A stretch of 64,000 bases of DNA from Georgenia satyanarayanai (lineage in GTDB: Bacteria; Actinomycetota; Actinomycetes; Actinomycetales; Actinomycetaceae). Positions 6,754-15,531 of the stretch are shown here, piece after piece. Made by a program: the position numbers and the translations under genes. The notes under the pieces were generated by a model. The model saw only the letters and a program-made list of their open reading frames with translations, was not told the DNA's origin and searched no databases. Each line of letters begins with the position of its first letter. The stretch's first letter is position 1. The DNA lies in NCBI RefSeq assembly GCF_009193135.1, contig NZ_VUKC01000001.1:490032-554031 (forward strand), given 5' to 3'.

Positions 6754-8384
6754 GCCGCCGCACCAGCACCGAGACCCCCGACGCTCCCCGACGCCGCCGC
6801 AACGCGTGGTTCTGGGACCGTCCGGTCGGCGTCAAGATCGCCACCGCCATCGTCATCCTCGGTGGCCTGTTCGGCGTCGTCGGCGGTGCGGGCGCCCTCG
6901 CGCTCGTGCGCGCCGGTGACCACCTCGCCGAGGTCCGCCTCCTCACCGAGGACCTCCAGGGCTCGATGGCCGAGCTGCGCGCCGCGCAGTCCCAGAGCCA
7001 CCTGCTCGTGCGCCGGGCGGCCGCCGCCACCGACGAGTCCCGCCGCGAGCAGCTCCTCACGTCGCAGGCGTGGAACGACCGCACCGTTGACGGGCTCATC
7101 GACGCCGTCTCCCAGTACCCCGAGTCCGAGACCCAGCAGTGGGCCGACTTCACCACCCGCTGGGAGGGCTGGCTCACCTACCGCGACACGACCCTCATGC
7201 CGCTCGTCGAGGCCGGGGACGTCGTCGGCCTGGAGAGCGCGCTCAACGCCTCCCCGGCCGGTGACCCGGACAACGCCGGGCGGGCGCTCGTCCTCGCCGA
7301 CGGGCAGATCCAGAACCGTGTCGACGTGATCGCCACCGACGCGAGCAGCGAGATCAGTCAGACGCTCCTCGTGCTGACCATCGGCTTCGTCGTCGCCGCC
7401 GTCATCTCCGTGGCGATCGCCGTCGCCGTCACCCGCCGCATCCGTCGCGGCCTGCACGCCGTACGCGGCTCGCTCGAGGCGATGGCCGCGGGCGACATGA
7501 CCGTGGACGCGCTCGTCGAGGACCGCGACGAGCTCGGGCAGATGGCCCACTCCTCGTCCCTGGCCCGCCAGGCGCTGCGCGAGGCCCTCACCAGCGTGGT
7601 CGAGTCGGCCCAGACCGTCGCTGCCGCCGCCGAGGAGCTCTCCGCCTCCAACACCCAGGTGGCCGCCGGCTCCGAGCAGGCCTCGAGCCAGGCCAGCGCC
7701 GTCTCCGACGCCGCCCAGCAGATCTCCCACAGCGTCCAGACCGTCGCCTCCGGCGCCGAGCAGATGAGCGCGTCCATCCAGGAGATCGCGAAGAACGCGG
7801 GGGAGGCCGCCGGGGTCGCCGCCCGCGCCGTCACGACGGCGGACGCGACCGCCAGCACCGTGGGCAACCTCGGCGAGAGCTCGCGGGAGATCTCCGAGGT
7901 CGTCAAGGTCATCACCTCGATCGCCGAGCAGACCAACCTGCTCGCCCTCAACGCGACCATCGAGGCCGCGCGCGCCGGTGAGGCAGGCAAGGGCTTCGCC
8001 GTCGTCGCCGGGGAGGTCAAGGAGCTGGCGCAGGAGTCCGCGCGGGCCGCTGAGGACATCACCACGCGCATCGGTGACAACCAGACGCAGACCGTGGCCG
8101 CGGTGGCGGCGATCGAGGAGATCGCCAAGACGGTCCGCTCGATCAACGACTACCAGCTGACCATCGCCTCCGCCGTCGAGGAGCAGACGGCGACGACGCA
8201 GGAGATGACGCGTGGCGTGCACGAGGCCGCCGCGGGTTCCGGGGAGATCGCGGCGAACATCTCCGGTGTCGCCACGGTGACGGCCACGTCCAGCACCGTG
8301 CTGGCGCAGATGCAGAGCGCCACGGACGAGCTGGCCCGCATGGCCGACGAGCTGCGCGGGAGGGTCTCCGCCTTCGTCGTGTGA
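6750..8384 (+). CDS. Methyl-accepting chemotaxis protein
   Basis: The ATG at 6750 overlaps the upstream stop. The 544-residue receptor has a first membrane helix at about 28-53, an external four-helix-bundle-like sensor region of about 150 residues (54-204), a second membrane helix at 205-228, and HAMP (229-282, [20 protein letters not shown]). A long cytoplasmic coiled coil follows, with the conserved signalling tip [18 protein letters not shown] at 393-410. The end RVSAFVV has no CheR/CheB-binding pentapeptide. The small sensor could bind the upstream lipoprotein when sugar-loaded, as Trg or Tar do with their binding proteins. No cheA, cheW or flagellar gene is in the window, so it must use a pathway encoded elsewhere. 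Confidence 0.95.
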   Translation: MSRRTSTETPDAPRRRRNAWFWDRPVGVKIATAIVILGGLFGVVGGAGALALVRAGDHLAEVRLLTEDLQGSMAELRAAQSQSHLLVRRAAAATDESRREQLLTSQAWNDRTVDGLIDAVSQYPESETQQWADFTTRWEGWLTYRDTTLMPLVEAGDVVGLESALNASPAGDPDNAGRALVLADGQIQNRVDVIATDASSEISQTLLVLTIGFVVAAVISVAIAVAVTRRIRRGLHAVRGSLEAMAAGDMTVDALVEDRDELGQMAHSSSLARQALREALTSVVESAQTVAAAAEELSASNTQVAAGSEQASSQASAVSDAAQQISHSVQTVASGAEQMSASIQEIAKNAGEAAGVAARAVTTADATASTVGNLGESSREISEVVKVITSIAEQTNLLALNATIEAARAGEAGKGFAVVAGEVKELAQESARAAEDITTRIGDNQTQTVAAVAAIEEIAKTVRSINDYQLTIASAVEEQTATTQEMTRGVHEAAAGSGEIAANISGVATVTATSSTVLAQMQSATDELARMADELRGRVSAFVV

Positions 8385-8419
8385 CGGCTGGCAGGCCGCG
8401 AAGGTCTGAGTCGTGCGGC

Positions 8420-8453
8420 CCGGCGCCCGGCACCTGCGGGTGCCGGGCGCCGG
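8420..8453. terminator. Bidirectional terminator between convergent genes
   Basis: CCGGCGCCCGGCACC (8420-8434) pairs perfectly with GGTGCCGGGCGCCGG (8439-8453), a 15-bp stem with a 4-base loop. It lies between the ends of the chemoreceptor gene (plus) and the HNH gene (minus). Confidence 0.8.
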
Positions 8454-8457
8454 CGTC

Positions 8458-10566
8458 TCAGAACGGCGGCTGGTCCCCGGCCCAGGAGGTGTCGTGGCCA
8501 GCGCCCGGCGGCGGCGCCGTCGGGCCGGCGGGAAGTGCCCAGGCCTCGGCGGTGTCCGTGCCGGCGGAGGCGGCGGCAAGAGCGGCGTCGACCAGGGCCG
8601 GGGCGACCGGCACGCCGCGGCGCACGGTCTCCTTGGCCAGGCGGCGCAGACCCTCGGCGGTGTGACGGGGGAGGGTGGCGACGGTGCCGTCGGGACGCCG
8701 CAGGTACCCGTGCCCCGTGGGGGTGGTCCAGGCGTAGGTGCGGTCGCTGGCGTAGGCCACGGTGAAGGCGCCGATGGACTTGGCGCGGTGGTCACCGGTG
8801 CAGACCGGTCCGAGGTTCTCCGCCGAGGTGATGCCGCCGTGCTGCCACTCGTGGATGTGGTCGAGGTCGCTGCTGGGGGAGGAGCTGGAGCAGCCGGGCC
8901 GGATGCAGGTGCGGTCCCGCTCGCGGACGTGGTCGGCGATGGCGGCGGGCGGCTCGTAGCGGGTGCGGCCGACGTCGAGGACGAGGGAGCCGGTGGGGTC
9001 GGTGACGAGCCGGCGCCACACGCCGCCGGCGCTCAGTGCCCGGGCGACGATCGGCGGTATCGGGCCGTAGCGCTCGAGCTCGGCGACCGGCTCGCGGTCG
9101 CGGTCGAGTGCGGTGGTGCCGGGCTGGCGCGGCTCGGGCTGCAGGGCGGTGACGGGGACGGTCACGCGGATGTCGGCTCGTCCACCGCCGATCATGCCGA
9201 CCCTCGTCGTGGGCAGACTGCACCCGGGAAGCCGGTGACCGGGACTGGGCGGCCCGTCCGCGACACGGAGGCGCGGGGTCCTGGGTTCGAGCCGGGACGA
9301 GCTTGCCGACGGTGGGAACGAGGCGGTGGGTGATGGCCCGGCGGACGGCGGTGACCCGGCGGACGGCGTGGGTGCGGCGCCGGGATCCGGACGTGACGGC
9401 ACCGCGGACGGCGGGGCGTCGGGAGCCGGTGGAGGTGCGGGTGGCCCCGCGCTCGCGGCGGAACCGGCCGGAGCACCGTGCTGCTGGCACCCGCACGGGC
9501 AGTGCAGATGGGCCTCCGGCCCGATGTGGCCCAGCACGAGGGCGCTGTGACCCATGAGCGCGAGGCTGTCGGCGCGGAGCTGGTCGAGGGTGCGGGAGTC
9601 GCCGGCGTTCCTCGCCGCCCGGGCGGCGCCGTCGAGGGCGAGGTCGAGGGCGACGGCGTCGGCGGCGGGCAGCAGGGCCGTCATCGTGGCCATGCCGTCG
9701 GGCAGGGGCCGGGGGTGGTGGACGCAGCGCTTGCGCCGTGCGGCGGTGTGGCGGTCGTCGGCGGAGTCGGGGTCCACGGCGATGACGGCCTTGGCGAGAT
9801 CCTCCTGCACCTGCCGCAGGGTGCGACCGGGTGCCTTGTCGAGCACCTCCCACTGCGCCGCCATCGCGACCTCGGCGGGCAGGTCGATGAGGGTGGTGAT
9901 GATGGCCTGGGCGCGGGGCCAGTCGATGAGGCCCTGGTCGAGGAGCTCACCGGTGGGCTGGAACATGCCGCCGACGGCGCGCCCGCAGGTGGCCATCTTG
10001 ACCGCGGCCTGCTTGGTGATCCGTAGTCGCATGGCGAGTTCCTGGCCCACGACGCACTCCCCGCGGGTGCGGCCGGGGACGTCCCCGGGCCAGGTGGGGT
10101 TGACCGAGTCGCGCTCGGCCAGTGCCGCGGCGGCGCGGGCTGCTCTGCCCGCGGACCAGGCTTCCATGCGCTTGTGGGCGGCGACGACCTCGACGAGGGA
10201 GAAGTCGTCCACGTCCTGGGGGTCGATCTCCTCCAGCACCCGGGCCAGGCGCAGGCCCGGGGGCAGGTGCTCGAGGTAGTCGCCCAGCGCGCCGGGCTGG
10301 GGGATGAGCTCGGCGAGCACGCTGTGCGGCCACCCCGGCGGCTCGCTCTCCCGGTAGGCCGGCAGGCGGAACTGGGCCCACTCGGCGGGCGGAGCGTGGT
10401 CCGGGCCGGTGGGGCGGGAGACGTCGAGACGGAGGCGGTCCTCGCCAGGGGAGACGAGTCCGAGGCTCTCGAGGTAGGGGACGACGAGACCGGGCGAGGA
10501 GTCCTCGGCCGGGTCGGTGGGCGCACTGCCGGCCGCGGTCTCGAACTCCCTGTCGTCGCGGTCCAC
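8458..10566 (-). CDS. DUF222 / HNH endonuclease-domain protein (13E12-type)
   Basis: The product is about 702 residues from GTG 10566. A GTG at 10575 is also in frame, but the GGGGAGG at 10575-10581 is better spaced for 10566. The N-terminal half is the all-helical DUF222 domain (RVLEEIDPQDVDDFSLVEVV through QLRADSLALMGHSALVLGH). Residues about 365-435 form a Pro/Ala/Ser-rich linker. The C-terminus holds an HNH motif (CIRPGC, DLDHIHEWQHGG, NLGPVCTGDHRAK). These proteins are multicopy in actinobacteria as the 13E12 repeat family; their target is not established, though DNA cleavage or repair is expected. Transcription is under a near-perfect SOS box, so DNA damage should induce it. Confidence 0.9.
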   Translation of the reverse strand: MDRDDREFETAAGSAPTDPAEDSSPGLVVPYLESLGLVSPGEDRLRLDVSRPTGPDHAPPAEWAQFRLPAYRESEPPGWPHSVLAELIPQPGALGDYLEHLPPGLRLARVLEEIDPQDVDDFSLVEVVAAHKRMEAWSAGRAARAAAALAERDSVNPTWPGDVPGRTRGECVVGQELAMRLRITKQAAVKMATCGRAVGGMFQPTGELLDQGLIDWPRAQAIITTLIDLPAEVAMAAQWEVLDKAPGRTLRQVQEDLAKAVIAVDPDSADDRHTAARRKRCVHHPRPLPDGMATMTALLPAADAVALDLALDGAARAARNAGDSRTLDQLRADSLALMGHSALVLGHIGPEAHLHCPCGCQQHGAPAGSAASAGPPAPPPAPDAPPSAVPSRPDPGAAPTPSAGSPPSAGPSPTASFPPSASSSRLEPRTPRLRVADGPPSPGHRLPGCSLPTTRVGMIGGGRADIRVTVPVTALQPEPRQPGTTALDRDREPVAELERYGPIPPIVARALSAGGVWRRLVTDPTGSLVLDVGRTRYEPPAAIADHVRERDRTCIRPGCSSSSPSSDLDHIHEWQHGGITSAENLGPVCTGDHRAKSIGAFTVAYASDRTYAWTTPTGHGYLRRPDGTVATLPRHTAEGLRRLAKETVRRGVPVAPALVDAALAAASAGTDTAEAWALPAGPTAPPPGAGHDTSWAGDQPPF

Positions 10567-10589
10567 CGGCGGCACCTCCCCGTACCGCT

Positions 10590-10618
10590 ATAGTATCGAA
10601 CATATGTTCGAGTGACAA
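10590..10618 (-). promoter_or_regulatory. SOS (LexA) box inside the promoter of the DUF222-HNH gene
   Basis: Reading the minus strand, TTGTCA (10613-10618) and TACTAT (10590-10595) are separated by 17 bp. That spacer contains the perfect palindrome TCGAACATATGTTCGA (10596-10611). Its core CGAACATATGTTCG is an exact match to the Gram-positive LexA consensus CGAAC-N4-GTTCG. LexA bound here would block RNA polymerase directly. The site may also influence the divergent repair gene at 10646. Confidence 0.9.
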
Positions 10619-10645
10619 GGCCTCTGTGGGTGAGAAGATCTCCGC

Positions 10646-11224
10646 ATGGACCACGACCTGCACTTCACCGGCGACGCCGCTGCCGACCAGCTGCTGTCCT
10701 CCGACCCGCTGGCCCTGCTCATCGGCATGCTCCTCGACCAGCAGGTCCCGATGGAGACGGCCTTCGCCGGCCCGCACAAGCTGCACGAGCGCCTCGGCGG
10801 CTTCGACGCCGCCCGCCTCGCGGCCATGGACCCCGACGACCTCACCGACGTCATGCGCCAGACCCCGGCCGTGCACCGCTACCCGGGCTCGATGGCCAAG
10901 CGGATCGTCGCGCTGAGCGCCGCCGTCGTCGAGAGCTACGACGGCGACGTCTCGCGGCTGTGGACCGACGGCGACCCCGACGGCGCCGAGATCCTGCGCC
11001 GCCTCAGGACGCTGCCCGGCTACGGGGAGCAGAAGGCCAAGATCTTCCTCGCCCTCCTCGGCAAGCAGTGCGGACTCGCGGCGCCGGGCTGGCGGGAGGT
11101 GGCCGGCGAGTACGGCGAGGAGGGCGCACGCCGGTCCATCGCCGACGTCGTCGACGAGGACACCCTGCTCCAGGTCCGCGAGACCAAGCGCGCAATGAAG
11201 GCGGCCGCCAAGAAGAAGGCATGA
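10646..11224 (+). CDS. HhH-GPD family base-excision repair protein (TIGR03252-like)
   Basis: The 192-residue protein matches a small actinobacterial HhH-GPD family: DPLALLIGMLLDQQVPMETA at the N-terminus, then the helix-hairpin-helix LPGYGEQKAKIFLALLGKQ at about 124-142, and a Lys/Ala-rich tail. The hairpin contacts DNA backbone in glycosylases such as AlkA, Nth and MutY. The catalytic Asp downstream of the hairpin in true glycosylases is not obvious here, so glycosylase activity is not assured. The gene diverges from the SOS-controlled HNH gene and its stop overlaps the start of the next gene. Confidence 0.85.
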   Translation: MDHDLHFTGDAAADQLLSSDPLALLIGMLLDQQVPMETAFAGPHKLHERLGGFDAARLAAMDPDDLTDVMRQTPAVHRYPGSMAKRIVALSAAVVESYDGDVSRLWTDGDPDGAEILRRLRTLPGYGEQKAKIFLALLGKQCGLAAPGWREVAGEYGEEGARRSIADVVDEDTLLQVRETKRAMKAAAKKKA

Positions 11225-12018
11225 GCGCCGTGATCGCCGCCGCGGGCGTCGGCCTTCTCGTCGGCGTCGTCGTCGGCACCCTCGGCGCCGGCGGCGGGAT
11301 CCTCAGCCTCCCGACCCTCGTGTACGTCCTCGGCCAGGACCCCCACGCGGCGGCGACGGCCTCGCTCGTCATCGTCGGGGCCACGTCGGTGGTGTCGCTC
11401 GTGCCGCACGCGCGGCGCGGCAACGTCCTGTGGCGCCCAGGACTCGTCTTCGGCCTGCTCGGCGTCGCCGGCGCGGTCGGGGGAGCGCGCCTCGCCGCGC
11501 TGGTCGACGGCGACCTCCTCATGGTGCTGCTCGCCGCGCTGCTCCTCGTCGTCTCCGCCGTCATGCTGCGCCGCTCCCTCGCGGACCGCGGGCGGGCGGA
11601 CGACGGCGTCCCCGCGCCGCCGTCGTCGAGCCGGCTCACGACGGCGGTGCTCACGGTCGCCGTCGCCTCGCTCGTCGGCCTGCTCACCGGGTTCTTCGGA
11701 GTGGGGGGCGGCTTCGTGGTCGTCCCGGCGCTGCTGCTCGTCATGCGCGTGGACATCCGGCGGGCGGTGGGCACCTCGCTGCTCGTCATCGCCGTCAGCG
11801 CGGCGCTCGGGCTCGCCGGCCGCATCGGTCAGGACCACGCCGTCGACTGGCCCGTCGTCGCCGCCTTCGCGGTGACGTCGATGCTCGGCGGGCTCGTCGC
11901 CGGGCGCTTCTCCGCCCGCGCGAAGCCGCGCACGCTCAGCCTGCTCTTCGCGCTGCTCCTCCTCGCCGTCGCCGTCGTCACGGGCCTCCAGGCCGTCCCG
12001 GCCCTCCTCGCCGGGTAG
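11221..12018 (+). CDS. TauE/SafE-type membrane exporter
   Basis: The ATG at 11221 overlaps the previous stop (ATGA). The 265-residue protein has about eight membrane helices in two similar halves, each opening with the family's glycine-rich motif: VVVGTLGAGGGILSLPTLVY near the N-terminus and LTGFFGVGGGFVVVPALLLV near residue 155. The halves are joined by a short charged loop (RRSLADRGRADD). The family exports sulfite, sulfoacetate or other organosulfur anions; the substrate cannot be told from sequence. Coupling to a repair gene is probably positional only. Confidence 0.9.
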   Translation: MSAVIAAAGVGLLVGVVVGTLGAGGGILSLPTLVYVLGQDPHAAATASLVIVGATSVVSLVPHARRGNVLWRPGLVFGLLGVAGAVGGARLAALVDGDLLMVLLAALLLVVSAVMLRRSLADRGRADDGVPAPPSSSRLTTAVLTVAVASLVGLLTGFFGVGGGFVVVPALLLVMRVDIRRAVGTSLLVIAVSAALGLAGRIGQDHAVDWPVVAAFAVTSMLGGLVAGRFSARAKPRTLSLLFALLLLAVAVVTGLQAVPALLAG

Positions 12019-12028
12019 GACGGGGTGC

Positions 12029-12274
12029 TCAGCGGTCCGCGCGGACGAGGAGCTCGCCGATCTCGCAGTCCAGCGCCTGGCAGATCGCGATGAGGGTGGA
12101 GAACCGGATCGCCCGGGCGCGGTCGTTCTTCAGCACCGACAGGTTGACGATGCTCATCCCCACGAGCTCGCTCAGGCGGGTGAGTGTCATGCCGCGCGCG
12201 GCGAGCAGCTCGTCGAGGCGGCAGTGGACGCCGGTGGGGACGGGGTCCTCCTCCGCGGGCCGGGCCCGCGCCAT
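12029..12274 (-). CDS. Small XRE-family HTH regulator (YozG-like)
   Basis: The 81-residue product starts at ATG 12274, overlapping by one base the stop of the membrane protein upstream on the same strand (TGATG). It is a single Cro/CI-type HTH: VHCRLDELLAARGMTLTRLS, LVGMSIVNLSVLKNDRARAI, then FSTLIAICQALDCEIGELL. This compact type regularly accompanies DUF2975 membrane proteins and is thought to regulate them. A palindrome at the start of the shared transcript (12964-12988) is a candidate target. Confidence 0.88.
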   Translation of the reverse strand: MARARPAEEDPVPTGVHCRLDELLAARGMTLTRLSELVGMSIVNLSVLKNDRARAIRFSTLIAICQALDCEIGELLVRADR

Positions 12275-12948
12275 CACACGAGCCCCTCGGTGTCCCGCTG
12301 CATCCGGGCGCCGATCTGGAAGGCCAGGGCGACGACGGCCAGCGCCACCCCGACCCCGACCGGCGCGAGGCTGAGCTCGAGGGAGAACATGGCCAGCCCC
12401 TCGTACCCCTCCGGCCGGGAGAGGTCGGCACCGCCCGTGACGTCGGGACCCAGGTGGTCGACGACGGCCGCGTTCCCCAGCGCGCCGAGCAGCTGGCTCG
12501 CCGTCCCGCCGACGATGATGAGGACGGCGCTGGCCACCAGCGCCGCCGTCATCGAGTGCCCGAAGGGCCGGTTCCGCAGCACCCGGACCGCGAGCCACAC
12601 GAGCGCCAGGCTCACGCCCACCACGGCCAGGGCCGTCACGGCGGACTGGGCGGCGAAGGGCCACCGCGCGGCGGCGGGCAGGCCGGTGACGGTGAGCGCG
12701 GCGGACTCGTACCAGGCCTCGCTCACCTGCCCGAAGGGCTCGGTGAACTCCGGCGTGCGAGCGTTGACGAGCGGGAAGCCGTGGAGGGTCAGCGGGTCGT
12801 CCCTCATGGCCTGGACGACGGACATGACACCACCGACGGCCGCGCCCACGGCCACCAGTCCCGCCACCACGGCCGTCCCCCAGAGGGCGGCACGGTCCCC
12901 GCGTGACATGACGGGCCGCTCGTCCACGGGCGGTGTCTCGGCGTTCAT
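12274..12948 (-). CDS. DUF2975-like four-helix membrane protein
   Basis: The 224-residue protein starts at ATG 12948 with AAGGAG close upstream. It has four predicted membrane helices, near residues 21-47 (AALWGTAVVAGLVAVGAAVG), 101-122 (AVTALAVVGVSLALVWLAV), 134-160 (AALVASAVLIIVGGTASQLL) and 194-213 (LAPVGVGVALAVVALAFQIG). Lengths and spacing fit DUF2975, which is nearly always followed by a small XRE regulator, as here. The biological role of the family is not established; membrane-stress sensing has been suggested by analogy only. Confidence 0.75.
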   Translation of the reverse strand: MNAETPPVDERPVMSRGDRAALWGTAVVAGLVAVGAAVGGVMSVVQAMRDDPLTLHGFPLVNARTPEFTEPFGQVSEAWYESAALTVTGLPAAARWPFAAQSAVTALAVVGVSLALVWLAVRVLRNRPFGHSMTAALVASAVLIIVGGTASQLLGALGNAAVVDHLGPDVTGGADLSRPEGYEGLAMFSLELSLAPVGVGVALAVVALAFQIGARMQRDTEGLV

Positions 12949-12963
12949 CAGGAGTCTCCTTAT

Positions 12964-13020
12964 CGACTGTCGTTAATAACGAATGTCGCTAAACCTACGG
13001 TCGAGGAGCAGCCCTGTCAA
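12964..13020 (-). promoter_or_regulatory. Promoter and palindromic operator of the DUF2975-XRE operon
   Basis: On the minus strand TTGACA (13015-13020) and TAGGTT (12992-12997) are spaced by 17 bp, placing the transcript start near 12985. Immediately downstream lies an imperfect 25-bp palindrome at 12964-12988. Its core is TCGTTA-A-TAACGA (12970-12982), flanked by CGAC and GTCG. Binding there would block initiation, so autorepression by the encoded XRE protein is plausible. Confidence 0.65.
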
Positions 13021-13123
13021 CGGCGTAGCGGTGACGGTCGCGCAGGAGTACGCTCGCGCCGAGCTCCTCCTCAGGGGCCCGACGGCGCAGCGCCTCATCT
13101 GCGACGAGTCCGGAGCTCGCAGC

Positions 13124-15097
13124 ATGACGTCGAGAACCACCGCGTCCGCCACCCACCGGCACGTCCCCTCCCGGGTGCCCAGCCCGGTCCGCCGGCCCGA
13201 GCCGCGCCACGCCGTCGTGCGGTGGCTGCTGCGTCACGAGGTCCCGCCCGCCGGTCCGCAGACCGCGAGTCCCGCCGCCCGCACCCACGCGTGGTGGAAG
13301 GTCATGTGCCTCACCGGCCTGGACTACTTCTCCACCCTCGCCTACCTGCCCGGGATCGCCGCGCTCGCCGCCGGGGCGCTGTCCCCGGTGGCGACCCTCC
13401 TCATCGTCGCGCTCACCCTCTTCGGGGTGCTGCCGATGTACCGCCAGGTGGCCCGGGAGAGCCCGCACGGGCAGGGGTCGGTCGCCATGCTCGAGCACCT
13501 CCTGCCCTTCTGGCGCGGCAAGCTCTTCGTCCTCGTCCTCCTCGGCTTCGTCGTCACCTCGTGGATCGTCACGATGACGCTGTCCGCGTCCGACGCCACC
13601 GTCCACCTCCTCGAGGGACCGCTCGCCCCCGACGCGCTGTCCGGCTACGCGGTCGGCGTCACCGTCGCCCTCCTCCTCGTCCTCGTCGGCGTCTTCCTCC
13701 TCGGCTTCACCGAGGCCATCACCGTGGCGATCCCCGTCGTCGGCCTCTTCCTCGCCCTCAACGCCGTCGTCGTCGGTGCCGCCGTCGCCGAGCTCCTCAC
13801 CCGCCCCGAGCCGCTGGGCGCGTGGTGGCAGGGGCTCCTGGCGACGCCGCCAGGGGCCGGGCTCGGCCACGTCGTCCTCGCCTTCCCGCTCCTCATCCTC
13901 GGCCTGTCCGGCTTCGAGACCGGGGTGAGCATGATGCCGCTCGTCGCCGCCCGCGACCAGCAGGCCCGCGTCCGGCACACCCACGCGCTGCTCACGACGG
14001 CGGCGCTCATCATGTCCGGCTACCTCCTCGCGACGAGCGCCGTCACCACCCTCCTCGTCCCGCCCGCCGAGCTCGAGCCGGGCGGCGCCGCCAACGGCCG
14101 CGCGCTCGCCTACCTCGCGCACGGGCTGCTGGGCGAGGGCTTCGGCGCGGTCTACGACCTCGCCACGATGCTCATCCTGTGGTTCGCCGGCGCGTCCGCC
14201 ATGGCCGGCCTCGTCAACATCGTGCCCCGCTACCTGCCCGGTTACGGGATGGCGCCGGAGTGGGGGCGCGCGGTGCGGCCGGTCGTCCTCGTCTACGGCG
14301 CGCTCGCGGTCGCGCTCACCGTCGTCTTCGACGCCGACGTCGACGATCAGGCCGGCGCCTACGCGACCGGCATCCTCGCGATGATGGTCTCGGCCGCCGT
14401 CGCCGTCACCATCTCCGCGGCGCACCGCCGACGACGGCGCGCGGCGGCCGGGTTCGGCGTCCTCACCGCGGTGCTCGGGTACGCCCTCGTCGACAACGTC
14501 CTCACCCACCCGGACGGCATCGCGATCGCGGCCGTCTTCGTCGTCGGGATCGTCGCGACGTCCCTGGTCTCCCGGGCGGCGAGGACCATCGAGCTGCGGG
14601 TCGGCACGATCACCTTCGACGACGCCGCCCGCCGCTACCTCGACGACGCGCTGCGCCACGACGGGAACCTCAACATCATCGCCAAGAAGCCCGAGCGCCG
14701 CGGGCCGCAGCAGTACGAGCTCAAGGAGAGCGAGCAGCACGGTCTCAACCCGCTGCCGCCCCACGCCCGCGGGCTCTTCCTCCAGGTGGTGGTCGAGGAC
14801 CCGTCACGGTTCTCCGAGGACCTCCACGTCCACGGCGTCCAGGTGTCGGGCTACCGGGTGCTGCGGGTGCACAGCCCCGCGGTGCCCAACGCGCTCGCGG
14901 GCATCCTCCTCGCGCTGGCGGCGGCCACCGGGGTGCGCCCCCACTGCTACTTCGCGTGGTCCGAGGGCTCCCCGGTCCACCACCTCCTGCGCTACCTCGT
15001 GCTCGGCGAGGGGGACACCCCCGTCATGGTCCGCGAGATCATCCGGCGGGCCGAGCGCGACCCGCGCCGGCGCCCCACCATCCACGTCGGAGGGTGA
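13124..15097 (+). CDS. APC-superfamily amino-acid permease with C-terminal cytosolic domain
   Basis: The ATG at 13124 has GGAG 9 bases upstream; a longer frame exists but would overlap the divergent promoter. The 657-residue protein begins with a basic, Pro-rich 55-residue tail. About twelve membrane helices follow, starting with the APC signature [20 protein letters not shown] and including [19 protein letters not shown]. The last ~170 residues are soluble, with [40 protein letters not shown] and a strand-rich end. This long soluble tail fits amino-acid transporters of high-GC Gram-positives. Substrate unknown. Confidence 0.85.
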   Translation: MTSRTTASATHRHVPSRVPSPVRRPEPRHAVVRWLLRHEVPPAGPQTASPAARTHAWWKVMCLTGLDYFSTLAYLPGIAALAAGALSPVATLLIVALTLFGVLPMYRQVARESPHGQGSVAMLEHLLPFWRGKLFVLVLLGFVVTSWIVTMTLSASDATVHLLEGPLAPDALSGYAVGVTVALLLVLVGVFLLGFTEAITVAIPVVGLFLALNAVVVGAAVAELLTRPEPLGAWWQGLLATPPGAGLGHVVLAFPLLILGLSGFETGVSMMPLVAARDQQARVRHTHALLTTAALIMSGYLLATSAVTTLLVPPAELEPGGAANGRALAYLAHGLLGEGFGAVYDLATMLILWFAGASAMAGLVNIVPRYLPGYGMAPEWGRAVRPVVLVYGALAVALTVVFDADVDDQAGAYATGILAMMVSAAVAVTISAAHRRRRRAAAGFGVLTAVLGYALVDNVLTHPDGIAIAAVFVVGIVATSLVSRAARTIELRVGTITFDDAARRYLDDALRHDGNLNIIAKKPERRGPQQYELKESEQHGLNPLPPHARGLFLQVVVEDPSRFSEDLHVHGVQVSGYRVLRVHSPAVPNALAGILLALAAATGVRPHCYFAWSEGSPVHHLLRYLVLGEGDTPVMVREIIRRAERDPRRRPTIHVGG

Positions 15098-15128
15098 GCC
15101 GCCGCCCGCGGCGGGGGTGGCGCCGGCG

Positions 15129-15425
15129 TCAGGTCAGGTCGACGACCTCGAACTCGAGGAGCTCGGCGCCGCTGGCCACGGGCCGGCCGCCCCCGCCGTG
15201 GCCGTGGAAGAACTCCTGGGAGTCGCGCCACGCCTCGAAGTCGGCCTGGCTCGCCCACGTCGTCACGACGAAGTAGCGGTCCTCGCCGGCCACGGGACGC
15301 AGCAGCTGGAAGCCCTCGAAGCCGGGGGCGGAGTCGACGGCGTGCTTGCGAGCGGAGAAGCGGGCCTCGAGCTGGGGGCCCGCGCCCTCGGGCACGGAGA
15401 TGGCGTTGATCTTGACGACGGACAT
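15129..15425 (-). CDS. Antibiotic-biosynthesis-monooxygenase (ABM) domain protein, HmoA/IsdG-like
   Basis: The 98-residue product starts at ATG 15425 with GGGAGA upstream. It is one dimeric ferredoxin-like fold of the ABM family: VVKINAISVPEGAGPQLEAR, then PGFEGFQLLRPVAGEDRYFV, then TTWASQADFEAWRDS. A glycine-rich HGHGGGGRP stretch and a hydrophobic end follow. Members include haem-degrading monooxygenases (IsdG, MhuD) and quinone monooxygenases. The PGFEGFQLL-RYFVVTTW arrangement is the haem-oxygenase-like version found widely in actinobacteria. Activity is not proven; no iron-uptake genes are adjacent. Confidence 0.8.
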   Translation of the reverse strand: MSVVKINAISVPEGAGPQLEARFSARKHAVDSAPGFEGFQLLRPVAGEDRYFVVTTWASQADFEAWRDSQEFFHGHGGGGRPVASGAELLEFEVVDLT

Positions 15426-15446
15426 GCGGTCTCCCTCGGTAACGGT

Positions 15447-15469
15447 CGTGCTCCGATCGTAGGAGCACG
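15447..15469 (-). promoter_or_regulatory. Palindromic operator overlapping the -10 of the ABM gene
   Basis: CGTGCTCC (15447-15454) and GGAGCACG (15462-15469) are perfect inverted repeats around a 7-bp centre. On the minus strand the centre holds TACGAT (15456-15461), a plausible -10 element 31 bases before the ATG. A dimeric repressor bound here would cover the -10. Confidence 0.5.
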
Positions 15470-15531
15470 CCTCGGTCGGTGAGCCGTGGCCGGGCGCCGG
15501 CTCAGCCCGGGGCGGTCGAGGCCGACCCCGG

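Noticed and set aside
8458..10566. HNH gene as a homing endonuclease or intron
   Set aside because: It is a free-standing gene with DUF222 and its own promoter; no interrupted host gene or intron structure is visible.
12995..14764. 589-codon minus-strand ORF opposite the APC permease
   Set aside because: Acidic Asp/Glu/Gly/Arg low-complexity translation typical of the antisense of membrane-protein codons in high-GC DNA.
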